NCBI GenBank assembly: GCA_937917475.1
Contig: CALDNF010000072.1
Location: forward strand, 1-22,403
Length of the DNA: 22,403 bases
DNA from: an uncultured Faecalibacterium sp.
GTDB lineage: Bacteria > Bacillota > Clostridia > Oscillospirales > Ruminococcaceae
Reading direction: 5' to 3'
Below, piece by piece: positions 14,725 through 22,249 of the stretch (positions are counted from its first letter, which is position 1; each line of letters starts with the position of its first letter). The translations under genes and the position numbers were made by a program. The notes beneath the pieces are model-generated. The model was not told where the DNA came from and made no database searches. It saw only the letters and a program-made list of their open reading frames with translations.

Positions 14725-15999
14725 ATGCAAATCAAAATCAGGTCCAATCGGGCAATCGGCGGTGCCATTCAGGCCCCGCCCAGCAAAAGCATGGCCCATC
14801 GGGCAGTGCTCTGCGCTGCTCTGGCAAAAGGCGTATCCCACATCCGCAATCTGGAATTCAGCAAGGACATCTCCGCCACCCTGTCAGCAGCCGGGCAGCT
14901 CTGCGCCCGGGTCGAGACCGGGCTGGATAACGCCGTGGTGGAAGGGCTGGGCAGCTTCCGGCCCATCGACGCCCCGGTGGACTGCTGTGAGAGCGGCAGC
15001 ACCCTGCGGTTCCTTATCCCGCTGGCCAGCCTGACCGGCCAGCCGGTCACCTTTGTGGGCCATGGGCGGCTGATGGAGCGGCCTCAGTCGGTCTACGAGA
15101 CCCTTTACCGGGGACAGGGGCTCCGGTTTGAACAAAGCCCCTCCGGCCTCACGGTGGAAGGTGCCCTCCGTCCCGGGGAATATACACTGGCCGGCAACGT
15201 GTCCAGCCAGTTCATCAGCGGGCTGCTCTTTGCCCTGCCCCTGCTGCCCGGGAACAGCACTCTGCACCTCATTCCTCCGGTGGAGAGCCGGAGCTACATC
15301 GACATGACCTGCAGCGTGCAGGCCGCTTTCGGCGTGACCAGCCGCTGGCTGGATGACACGACCCTTGCCATCCCGGGAAATCAGAGCTATACCGCCTGTG
15401 ACTACACTGTAGAGGGCGATTACAGTCAGGCAGCGTTCCCGGCTGTGCTGGGTGCCGTCTGCGGAGGGGTGACCATCACCGGGCTGCGTCCCGACACCCT
15501 GCAGGGCGATGCCGTCATCCTTGACATTCTCCGCCGGTGCGGGGCCAGGTTCACCGCCGCAGCAGAGGGCATCGTCTTTGAAAAAGCCCCCCTGCACGGC
15601 GTGGACATCGACCTTGCAGACTGCCCCGACCTCGGCCCGGTGCTGATGGTTTTAGGGCTGCTCTGCGAGGGCACCACCGTCATCCGGAACGCCGAGCGTC
15701 TCCGCATCAAGGAGAGCGACCGGATCGCTGCGATGGAAACGGAGCTCCGGGCCTGCGGCGGGGTGCTGTCCAGCGAGGGCGGCACCATCACCATTGAAGG
15801 CTGTGCAGGCCGTCTCCATCCGCCCGCCGCCCCGCTCTCCGGCCACAACGATCACCGGGTGGTCATGAGCCTGACGGTGCTGGCCCTTGCCGCCGGGCTG
15901 CATCTGCCCATCGAGGGGGCCGAAGCCATTGAAAAGAGCTGGCCCCGCTTTTTTGAAGCCATCAAACCATTGGGTGTGGAGGTAGAATATGCTGGATAA
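14725..15999 (+). CDS. aroA: 3-phosphoshikimate 1-carboxyvinyltransferase (EPSP synthase)
   Basis: Joins PEP to shikimate-3-phosphate to give EPSP. The 424-residue protein has the two-domain inside-out barrel motifs: APPSKSMAHRAVLCAAL (17-33, with Lys21 and Arg26), DCCESGSTLRFLIP (PEP-binding loop), SSQFISGLLFALPLL, GDYSQAAFPAVL, DCPDLGPVL with the catalytic-base region, LRIKESDRI, NDHRVVMS and SWPRFFEAI. The loop ESGSTLRF replaces the E. coli NAGTAMRP, so the Pro of that enzyme is Phe here, as in other clostridial enzymes I recall; glyphosate response cannot be read from this alone. The ATG at 14725 has AAGGAG 7 bases upstream. It is separated from aroF by 151 bp that holds the hairpin repeat, and its end overlaps tyrA by 11 bp. 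Confidence 0.96.
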   Translation: MQIKIRSNRAIGGAIQAPPSKSMAHRAVLCAALAKGVSHIRNLEFSKDISATLSAAGQLCARVETGLDNAVVEGLGSFRPIDAPVDCCESGSTLRFLIPLASLTGQPVTFVGHGRLMERPQSVYETLYRGQGLRFEQSPSGLTVEGALRPGEYTLAGNVSSQFISGLLFALPLLPGNSTLHLIPPVESRSYIDMTCSVQAAFGVTSRWLDDTTLAIPGNQSYTACDYTVEGDYSQAAFPAVLGAVCGGVTITGLRPDTLQGDAVILDILRRCGARFTAAAEGIVFEKAPLHGVDIDLADCPDLGPVLMVLGLLCEGTTVIRNAERLRIKESDRIAAMETELRACGGVLSSEGGTITIEGCAGRLHPPAAPLSGHNDHRVVMSLTVLALAAGLHLPIEGAEAIEKSWPRFFEAIKPLGVEVEYAG

Positions 16000-16849
16000 A
16001 TCCAAACGTTATCTCGTGGTGGGCCTTGGCCTGCTAGGTGGCAAATACGCCCTTGAGCTGACAAAGGCCGGATTCATCGTGGACGGCATCAACCGCAGCG
16101 AAGGGCATCTCCAATACGCCCTCGAACACGGTTACATCCGCAGCGGCAAGACCCACGATTTTGAGGACCTTGTGCAGCAGGCCGACCACATCATCTTTGC
16201 ACTGTATCCCACCACCTTGCTGGAATGGTTCCGCACCTATGGCAGTCTGCTCAAGCCCGGCTGCATCTTCACCGATGTATCCGGCGTCAAGACCGGCCTT
16301 GTAGAGCCCATTCAGGCCCTCTGCCCCGACGGAGTGGAGTTCATCGCCAGCCACCCCATGGCAGGCCGGGAAACTTCCAGCGTGGAGCACGCCACCGAAG
16401 TCAATTTTGCACCTGCCAACTTCATCATCACCCCCACCGAGAAGAACACCCCCGAGGCCATCCAGTGGGCAAAGGAGCTGGCCGAAGTGCTGGGTTTCCA
16501 GCACATCTGCACCCTGACCGTGCAGGAACACGATAAAATGATCGGCTATGTCAGCCAGCTCTGCCATGCCATTGCCGTCAGCCTGATGTGCGCCAACGAC
16601 AATTCTTCCCTCTGCGAGTACACCGGCGACTCCTTCCGGGACCTGACCCGCATTGCACGGATCAACGACAAAATGTGGGCTGAGCTTTTCCTCTGGAACA
16701 AAGAGAACCTGATCGCTGAGATCGACCAGTTCGATGCCGCCCTCGATGCCTTGCGCAACGCCCTTGTGGCAAATGACCGGAACAAGCTGGAAGAGATGTT
16801 CCGGCTCTCGACCCAGCGGCGGGCCGCATTTGACAAAAAGTTGGGGTGA
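15989..16849 (+). CDS. tyrA: Prephenate dehydrogenase
   Basis: Oxidative decarboxylation of prephenate to 4-hydroxyphenylpyruvate, the tyrosine branch. The 286 residues start with a Rossmann motif VVGLGLLGGKYA (10-21). The end of the second strand reads VDGINRSEG, where NAD-linked members usually have Asp before the basic residue (here Asn35-Arg36), so NADP use is possible. TDVSGVKTGLVEP (95-107) and SHPMAGRE (121-128, with His122) form the substrate side, and the helical C-terminal domain contains QEHDKMIGYVSQLCHAIAVSL. No ACT domain is present. The ATG at 15989 lies within the end of aroA (11-bp overlap), with GGAGG 6 bases upstream. The WYL regulator follows after 9 bp. Confidence 0.94.
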   Translation: MLDKSKRYLVVGLGLLGGKYALELTKAGFIVDGINRSEGHLQYALEHGYIRSGKTHDFEDLVQQADHIIFALYPTTLLEWFRTYGSLLKPGCIFTDVSGVKTGLVEPIQALCPDGVEFIASHPMAGRETSSVEHATEVNFAPANFIITPTEKNTPEAIQWAKELAEVLGFQHICTLTVQEHDKMIGYVSQLCHAIAVSLMCANDNSSLCEYTGDSFRDLTRIARINDKMWAELFLWNKENLIAEIDQFDAALDALRNALVANDRNKLEEMFRLSTQRRAAFDKKLG

Positions 16850-16858
16850 AAAAGTACC

Positions 16859-17830
16859 ATGCCGAAGCAGGAAGGCCAGAAATCCAAGCTTTTAGCGTTG
16901 CTGCGCATCTTTGAGCAGCAGACCGACGAGAACCATCTGCTGAACGTCCCCCAGCTGGTGCAGCTGCTGGAACAGCAGGGCATCCTCTGCGAGCGCAAAA
17001 GCGTTTACAGCGACATTGAAGCATTGAACGCTCTGGGCTACGACATCCGGCTCCGGCGGGGACGGAACGGCGGCTACTGGATGGCCAGCCGCACCTTTGA
17101 GCTGGCCGAGCTCAAGCTGCTGGTGGATGCCGTGCAGGCCAGCCGCACCATCTCCAAGACCACCAGCGAGAAGCTCATTGCCAAACTGGAAGGTCTCACC
17201 TCCCGCTACGAGGGCAGCCAGCTCCAGCGGCAGGTCTATGTGGAGGGCCGGCCCAAAAGCAGCAGCCGTTCCCTGCCTTACACCGTGGATGCCCTCTTCA
17301 CCGCCATTAACTCCGGCAAAATGGTGCGCTTCCACTACAAAAAACGGGGCTTCCCCGAGATGCGCACCATCAGCCCATGGCAGATGACGTGGGAAAACGG
17401 CTGCTATTACCTCATCGCCTATCAGGACGAAAAAGAGCCCGTTGGCATCCGGAACTACCGGGTGGACCGGATGGCCGGGGTAGAGATTCTGGACGAGCCG
17501 CGCCGGGGCAAGGAGCTCTTCCGCCAGCTGGACCTACCCGGATATCTCCGCAAGCATTTCAATATGTATGGCGGCCCGGAACACCGGGTCACCCTTCGCT
17601 GCACCGTCGACCTCGAGCAGGCCATGCGGGAGCGGTTCGGCCCCGAACCCATCTTCCTGCCCGATGCAGAGGGTGCATCCTTCCATTTCGATGTGCCGGT
17701 CTGCGTCAGTGAGCAGTTCTTCGGCTGGGTCTGCGGCTTCGGCGGCAAGGTGGAAGTCACAGCCCCCGCCCTCGTCCGGGAGCAGCTTTCCCGGATGACC
17801 CAACGCATCAGCGAAGCCCACAGCGCATGA
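16859..17830 (+). CDS. WYL-domain transcriptional regulator (YafY-like)
   Basis: DNA-binding regulator of 323 residues. Residues 8-77 form a winged helix-turn-helix with the family pattern RKSVYSDIEALNALGYDIRLRRGRNGGYW. Residues 143-214 form a WYL domain (MVRFHYKKRG, ISPWQMTWENGCYYLIAYQD, IRNYRVDRM); the name-giving motif reads YYL. A C-terminal WCX-type region runs from about 243 to 317. WYL domains are thought to bind small ligands or nucleic acid. It starts 9 bp after tyrA with a modest ribosome site (GGTGA) and no obvious promoter of its own, so it is probably the last gene of the aromatic cluster. A role in controlling that cluster is plausible but not shown by the sequence. Confidence 0.9.
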   Translation: MPKQEGQKSKLLALLRIFEQQTDENHLLNVPQLVQLLEQQGILCERKSVYSDIEALNALGYDIRLRRGRNGGYWMASRTFELAELKLLVDAVQASRTISKTTSEKLIAKLEGLTSRYEGSQLQRQVYVEGRPKSSSRSLPYTVDALFTAINSGKMVRFHYKKRGFPEMRTISPWQMTWENGCYYLIAYQDEKEPVGIRNYRVDRMAGVEILDEPRRGKELFRQLDLPGYLRKHFNMYGGPEHRVTLRCTVDLEQAMRERFGPEPIFLPDAEGASFHFDVPVCVSEQFFGWVCGFGGKVEVTAPALVREQLSRMTQRISEAHSA

Positions 17831-17848
17831 TTTTTCCATCGGTACAGC

Positions 17849-17880
17849 AAAAAACGGACAGCACAAGCTGTCCGTTTTTT
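17849..17880. terminator. Bidirectional terminator
   Basis: AAAAAACGGACAGC (17849-17862), loop ACAA, and GCTGTCCGTTTTTT (17867-17880) form a perfect 14-bp stem with a T tract on both strands. It lies between two convergent genes, ending the aromatic cluster on the plus strand and the AAA+ gene on the minus strand. Confidence 0.92.
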
Positions 17881-17885
17881 CTGTT

Positions 17886-19940
17886 TCACTCCTCAAATTC
17901 CAGATCGCTGGGCAGGATAAGATCAAGCTCAGCGGCGGGCTCGGCGACGAGGCGGCGGCTCTGGTTGAAGATGGCCTTTTCAAGGGTATTGCGGGCAAGG
18001 CGGCCATTGCCTGCCGTGCGGCTGTCGAGGGCCTGACGGCGTTTATAATAGCCCAGCAGGGGGAAGGTGCAGCTCTCGGCAAGGCGGTATCCCTTCCCCT
18101 TAGCGAGGACGGCGGTGATGTCCAGCAGCTCGTCGGCGGTATAGTCCGGGAACTCGATTTTATTGGGGAACCGGCTGGCAAGGCCGCTGTTGGCGGTGAG
18201 GAAAGTTTCCATTTCTCTGGTATAGCCTGCCAGAATGACCACCAGTTCGTCCCGGTGGTCCTCCATCCCCTTCACAAGGGTATCGATGGCCTCAAGGCCA
18301 AAGCTGTCCTGCTCGCCACGGTACAGGCTGTAGGCTTCATCGATGAAGAGAACGCCGCCCAATGCGCTTTCAATGACGCTGTTGGTCAGGGGGGCGGTAT
18401 GGCCGGTGTAACGGCCCACCAGGTCCCCCCGGCTCACCTCCACCAGCTGCCCGCCCTTGAGGGCACCGATGGCCTTGAGGTACTTTGCCACCAGCCGGGC
18501 AATGGTGGTCTTGCCGGTGCCGGGGTTTCCAGTAAAGATCATATGCATAGACAGGCTGGCGGTCTTGAAGCCTGCCGCCGCCCGCCGCTGCTGCACCTGA
18601 ATGTTGTCCGCAAGGCCGAACACATACTCCTTGACCGGCGCAAGACCCACCAGCTCGTTGAGCTCTGCCTTGATCTCCTCCACGGCCCCGGTGTACTCGG
18701 CGGGCAGGAGGTCAAAGAGCTTCCGGGGCTCTGCGCCGTTAAGGGCAAAATCGATGCCATCCGGCCGGGCGGTCAGGGCGACCGTGCCGGAAAGGGCTGC
18801 ATCAGTCTGAAGGCAGAACTCGCTCAACGCCCGGAACATTTTATCGCAGCAGGCCGAAAGCCCTGCGGCCCCCTGTTTGGGGCTGCACTGCGCCGCAACA
18901 TAGTCCCGCACATCAGCCCCGGCGGAAAGGCTCAGCCCCAGCCGGGTGTTGACTTTTGCCGCCAGCGCATTGAGCTGCTGCGCCGCAAGGGCGGCAAGGT
19001 CCTCCCGGGCAAATGGGGTTGTCTCGCAGACGTCTCCCAGAGCCGAAACGAACGCTGCGCCGAACTTATCTGCCAGTGCATCCCGGCCCTTGTTAGAGAA
19101 AAACACCAGATACTTGCCCTGCGGGTCAATACAGCTGACTGCCCCCGGGGCCAGAGCCGTGCCCGCATCCACAAGGATGCCTTCTTTGTTGACCAGATAC
19201 CGGCTGGACAGGGGTGCACTGCCCTTTACGGCCAGATCGGAAAGGGTCTTTAAAAAGCCGGGATAGCAGCTCTCGTAGTGCTCAAACACCACGATCTCTC
19301 CGGGAGCATGGAGGGCAGCGTAGAGGTCCTGTAAAAAGAGCTTTTCGGTGCCGGAATTGGGGTAGAGGGCCAGATCAAGGGAGGCAATTTTATCGCTCTG
19401 CAAAAGGCCCCGCACTGCCATGCAGCGGGCCGTCTCACGGAGAGCAAAATGCCGTCCGGTGCCGCTGCCGCCGGTGATGAGGATGACATTCCGGGCGGCG
19501 GGCATCTCGGTGCCCAGCACAAAGGGGCGGCGCATGGCCCGCACCACGCTGTCCACAAAGGCATCCTGCCCCAGCACCGATTTTTTCACCTCGGCGGCAA
19601 GGCCCTCAAAACTGCCCAGATGCTCCGCCTTTGCCTCACTGGTGCCTTTTGCCAGCAGGCCATCGTTTTCCATCTCCCGGAGCAGCTGACGGCTGTCCTC
19701 CAATGCGGCCTGTGTGCTGCTGTCCTTCTGCTTCAATGCGGCGTTCTGCTTTTTGAGCAGGGCATCCAGCTCCTTCTGCTGGGCCAGCAGGGCGGCGTTG
19801 AGGTCCGGCAGACTGCCGCCCGCCTTGGGGGCAGGCTCCGCCGTCTCTTTTTCCGGCTGGACCGGGCCGCCGAATTTCAGCTTTCCGCCTGCACCGAACA
19901 CTCCGTTCATCAGAGTTTCCCAATCGTTCGTGTATCCCAT
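17886..19940 (-). CDS. Two-domain AAA+ ATPase: degenerate first domain plus CbbX/SpoVK-like second domain
   Basis: Protein of 684 residues, no signal peptide. Residues 44-95 are Ala/Leu/Gln/Lys-rich and probably a coiled coil. The first AAA-like domain (about 118-310) resembles a Clp-type module (VLGQDAFVDSVVRAMRRP), but its P-loop is GGSGTGRH (157-164, Arg163 in place of Lys) and its Walker B region is IVVFEHYES without the usual hhhhDE. The second domain (about 430-620) is CbbX/SpoVK-like and intact: VGLAPVKEYV, Walker A GNPGTGKTT (471-479), Walker B VLFIDEAYSL (530-539), sensor VILAGYT (568-574) and arginine finger SGLASRFPNKIEF (585-597). Relatives remodel proteins; the target is unknown. 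The ATG at 19940 has GGAGG 5 bases upstream; the ATG at 19952 overlaps that ribosome site. It is transcribed away from the pullulanase gene. Confidence 0.88.
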   Translation of the reverse strand: MGYTNDWETLMNGVFGAGGKLKFGGPVQPEKETAEPAPKAGGSLPDLNAALLAQQKELDALLKKQNAALKQKDSSTQAALEDSRQLLREMENDGLLAKGTSEAKAEHLGSFEGLAAEVKKSVLGQDAFVDSVVRAMRRPFVLGTEMPAARNVILITGGSGTGRHFALRETARCMAVRGLLQSDKIASLDLALYPNSGTEKLFLQDLYAALHAPGEIVVFEHYESCYPGFLKTLSDLAVKGSAPLSSRYLVNKEGILVDAGTALAPGAVSCIDPQGKYLVFFSNKGRDALADKFGAAFVSALGDVCETTPFAREDLAALAAQQLNALAAKVNTRLGLSLSAGADVRDYVAAQCSPKQGAAGLSACCDKMFRALSEFCLQTDAALSGTVALTARPDGIDFALNGAEPRKLFDLLPAEYTGAVEEIKAELNELVGLAPVKEYVFGLADNIQVQQRRAAAGFKTASLSMHMIFTGNPGTGKTTIARLVAKYLKAIGALKGGQLVEVSRGDLVGRYTGHTAPLTNSVIESALGGVLFIDEAYSLYRGEQDSFGLEAIDTLVKGMEDHRDELVVILAGYTREMETFLTANSGLASRFPNKIEFPDYTADELLDITAVLAKGKGYRLAESCTFPLLGYYKRRQALDSRTAGNGRLARNTLEKAIFNQSRRLVAEPAAELDLILPSDLEFEE

Positions 19941-19967
19941 AGCCGCCTCCATGCGTTGTTTTTTCTC

Positions 19968-19996
19968 AGTATAGTGTACTTTGGAGATATTTGCAA
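19968..19996 (-). promoter_or_regulatory. Promoter of the AAA+ gene
   Basis: On the minus strand TTGCAA (19996-19991), a 17-base spacer and TATACT (19973-19968). Start of transcription would fall near 19961, about 20 bases before the ATG at 19940. Confidence 0.8.
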
Positions 19997-20004
19997 GAAA
20001 ACTC

Positions 20005-20033
20005 TTGAAAATGACCTTTCGGGCGGGTACACT
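20005..20033 (+). promoter_or_regulatory. Promoter of the pullulanase gene
   Basis: TTGAAA (20005-20010), a 17-base spacer and TACACT (20028-20033). Its -35 box lies 8 bp from the -35 box of the opposite promoter, so one bound regulator could affect both. Confidence 0.75.
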
Positions 20034-20078
20034 ATTTCTATACAAATCCATCGCTATGATAAGAAGGGTGTGCGCACA

Positions 20079-22028
20079 ATGAAAACTCCTGCGGAATGGA
20101 AAGCTCTGTTTGAGAGCGAAGCCTTTGCGCAGCAAACCTGCTATTACGGCCCGCTGGGGCCTGAATATTCCCCCGCCGGCACCCGCCTGCGGCTCTGGGC
20201 CCCCACGGCCCGGCAGGTCATGGTGAACCTTTACCGCCGGGGCGACGGCGGGGCCTGCATAGGCTCCATGCCGCTGGAAAAAGGCCCGCAGGGCGTATGG
20301 TCGGTCTACCTGCCCGGGGACCAGCACGGCCGCTACTACACCTTTACCGTCCAGACCGAAACCGGCCTGCGGGAGACCGGTGACCCCTATGCCCGGGCGG
20401 CAGGCGTGAACGGAAACCGCAGCATGATCGTTGATTTTGCCCGCATCGACCCGCCGGGCTGGGAAAAGGACCAGCGTCCGGTCATCCCCCCGGAGCGGCG
20501 TTCGGTGTGGGAGGTCTCGGTGCGAGACTTCTCGCAGGACCCGGCCAGCGGCATCCGTCCGGCATGGCGGGGCAAATTTTTAGCCTTTACCCAGCAGGGC
20601 ACCACCCTCAACTCCGACGGTGTCCACCCCACCTGCATGAACTATCTGCGGCGGCTGGGGGTGGGCTATGTCCAGCTCATGCCCATCTTTGATTTTGGCA
20701 GCGTGGACGAGAGCCGCCCCCTGACCCGGCAGTACAATTGGGGCTATGACCCCACCAACTACAACGTGCCGGAGGGCAGCTACTCCACCGACCCTCTCCG
20801 GGGCGAGGTGCGGCTGCGGGAGTGCAAACAGATGATCGCCGCCCTCCACGCCGCAGGCATTGGTGTGGTGATGGACGTGGTGTACAATCATATGTACCGG
20901 AATGAAAATGTCCTCAACAATACCACACCCTATTATTTCTTCCGGCAGAACGAGGACGGCAGCTTTTCCAACGGCAGCGGCTGCGGCAACGAGTTTGCCA
21001 GCGAACGGCCCATGGCCCGGCGGTATCTCATCGACTCGGTGCTCTATTGGGCGCAGGAATACCACATCGACGGCTTCCGGTTCGACCTGATGGGCCTTTA
21101 CGATGTGGACACCATGAACGAGCTGCGGGCCGAGCTGGACAAGCTGCCCGGCGGGCGGAGCATCCTGATGTACGGCGAGCCATGGCAGGGCGGCGGCAGT
21201 GCCCTGCGCCGGTACGAAGCCAACAAAAACAACCTGTCCATGCTCAATGAGCGGATCGGCATCTTCTGCGACAACACCCGGGATGCCATCAAGGGCGGGT
21301 GTTTCAACGCCCGGGAGCCGGGCTATGTGGAGGGCAAGCCGGATTCCTTCTGGGACGTGGGCGGTGCCGTGGCGGCATGGTGCCGCAGCGACCGTCTGCC
21401 GCCCCACAGCCCGGCGCAGATCGTCAGCTACGTTTCGGCCCACGATAATTTCACCCTCTGGGACAAGCTGCTGATGGTGCGGTACCCCCATCCCGAGTTC
21501 ACCGCCACCGACCCCGCTGCACTGGCCCAGAACCGGCTGGCGGCGGGCATCATCCTGACCAGCATGGGGCTGCCCTTCTGGCAGGCAGGCGAGGAATTTG
21601 CCCGCACCAAAAAAGGGCAGGGCAACAGCTACCGTTCTTCCCCCGCCCTGAACCGGCTGGACTGGAAACGTGCCCAGCAGTTCCACAGCCTTGTGGACTA
21701 TTACCGGGGCCTCATCGGGCTGCGGGCCACCTTTCCCCGGCTGAGTTCCGCTGACCGCACCGCCCCGGAGGCCATCCGGTTCTTCTCTCTGGAGCAGCCG
21801 CTGGTGGGCTGGACCCTGCCTGCCCTGCCCGGCGACGGCAGCTGGTGGCGGGCTCTCTGCGTCTTTTACAACCCCACCGCCGACACCCCCGCCGTCCCTC
21901 TGCCCGAGGGCAGCTGGAAACTGCTGAGCGACGGCACTTCTTCCAGCCTGTGGCGGGGCAAAAGCCAGATCCTGACCGGCTCTGTCACGCTGGCCCCATG
22001 CAGCGCAACGGTGCTGGGGCTGATCTGA
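20079..22028 (+). CDS. pulA: Type I pullulanase / alpha-1,6-glucan debranching enzyme (GH13)
   Basis: Hydrolyses alpha-1,6 branch points in glycogen, amylopectin fragments or pullulan. The 649 residues have no signal peptide, so it acts in the cytoplasm, like Bacillus AmyX. An N-terminal CBM48-like domain (about 20-125) includes GTRLRLWAPTARQVMVNLY. The GH13 barrel has the type I pullulanase marker YNWGYDP (219-225) and complete conserved regions: DVVYNH (266-271), GFRFD with nucleophile Asp336, YGEPW with acid/base Glu367, and SAHDN with His455-Asp456. A small beta domain ends the chain. The ATG at 20079 has AAGAAGG 11 bases upstream; an in-frame GTG at 20070 is too close to it. The frame is open for 210 more codons upstream, but those run antisense to the AAA+ gene and through the promoters, so they are not coding. 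Confidence 0.94.
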   Translation: MKTPAEWKALFESEAFAQQTCYYGPLGPEYSPAGTRLRLWAPTARQVMVNLYRRGDGGACIGSMPLEKGPQGVWSVYLPGDQHGRYYTFTVQTETGLRETGDPYARAAGVNGNRSMIVDFARIDPPGWEKDQRPVIPPERRSVWEVSVRDFSQDPASGIRPAWRGKFLAFTQQGTTLNSDGVHPTCMNYLRRLGVGYVQLMPIFDFGSVDESRPLTRQYNWGYDPTNYNVPEGSYSTDPLRGEVRLRECKQMIAALHAAGIGVVMDVVYNHMYRNENVLNNTTPYYFFRQNEDGSFSNGSGCGNEFASERPMARRYLIDSVLYWAQEYHIDGFRFDLMGLYDVDTMNELRAELDKLPGGRSILMYGEPWQGGGSALRRYEANKNNLSMLNERIGIFCDNTRDAIKGGCFNAREPGYVEGKPDSFWDVGGAVAAWCRSDRLPPHSPAQIVSYVSAHDNFTLWDKLLMVRYPHPEFTATDPAALAQNRLAAGIILTSMGLPFWQAGEEFARTKKGQGNSYRSSPALNRLDWKRAQQFHSLVDYYRGLIGLRATFPRLSSADRTAPEAIRFFSLEQPLVGWTLPALPGDGSWWRALCVFYNPTADTPAVPLPEGSWKLLSDGTSSSLWRGKSQILTGSVTLAPCSATVLGLI

Positions 22029-22040
22029 ATTTTTCTCCGC

Positions 22041-22069
22041 TTGACAACCCGCAAAAAATCAACTATACT
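22041..22069 (+). promoter_or_regulatory. Near-consensus promoter of a predicted small RNA
   Basis: TTGACA (22041-22046), a 17-base spacer and TATACT (22064-22069): perfect -35 box and a -10 box with one change. It starts 13 bp after the pulA stop and is the best promoter in the window. No reading frame with a ribosome site follows it. Confidence 0.85.
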
Positions 22070-22075
22070 ACAAAC

Positions 22076-22176
22076 AGAAAAGGGCACTGACTGCAAGATC
22101 GTCAGCTCCCGTTCCTCGTTAGTCAAAGAGATTGACCGCTGAGTTTGGTAGACTGTGGGCGGTCAATCTCTTTTGC
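22076..22176 (+). ncRNA. Predicted small RNA of about 100 nt
   Basis: The interval between a consensus promoter and a strong terminator has no credible reading frame. The predicted transcript begins with a weak hairpin (CTGAC 22087-22091 with GTCAG 22101-22105). It then has an open C/U-rich stretch, AGCTCCCGTTCCTCG (22104-22118), able to pair with ribosome binding sites, and ends in a long terminator stem. That layout is typical of Firmicute trans-acting small RNAs. I do not recognise a known family: it is too short for tmRNA or 6S RNA and lacks SRP RNA features. A leader for a gene outside the window is less likely because the terminator is so strong and the next 230 bp are non-coding. Confidence 0.6.
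22125..22174 (+). terminator. Strong intrinsic terminator of the predicted small RNA
   Basis: AAAGAGATTGACCGC (22125-22139) pairs perfectly with GCGGTCAATCTCTTT (22159-22173) across a 19-base loop, with TTTT at 22171-22174 and further T-rich sequence after it. Confidence 0.85.
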
Positions 22177-22249
22177 ATTTATCTCTTTTCGGCTGCGAAA
22201 ACTTTGTCATGATCTCAACGGTCATTTAACAAAACACAATCCAAAACAA

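Noticed and set aside
14477..15034. Plus-strand frame bridging the aroF end, the repeat and the aroA start
   Set aside because: It is out of frame with both real genes and translates the hairpin repeat.
14725..15999. Naturally glyphosate-insensitive EPSP synthase
   Set aside because: The ESGSTLRF loop differs from the E. coli one but seems usual for clostridial enzymes; sensitivity cannot be judged without kinetics.
19449..20078. N-terminal extension of 210 codons on the pullulanase
   Set aside because: The stretch overlaps the AAA+ gene on the other strand and both divergent promoters, and it does not look like protein. The ATG at 20079 begins the recognisable protein.
19941..20327. N-terminal extension of the AAA+ protein
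   Set aside because: It would cross the opposite promoter and the start of pulA. GGAGG five bases before the ATG at 19940 fixes the start.
21866..22126. Minus-strand frame of 86 codons starting near 22126
   Set aside because: It covers the small RNA promoter and the end of pulA, lacks a good ribosome site and resembles no protein.
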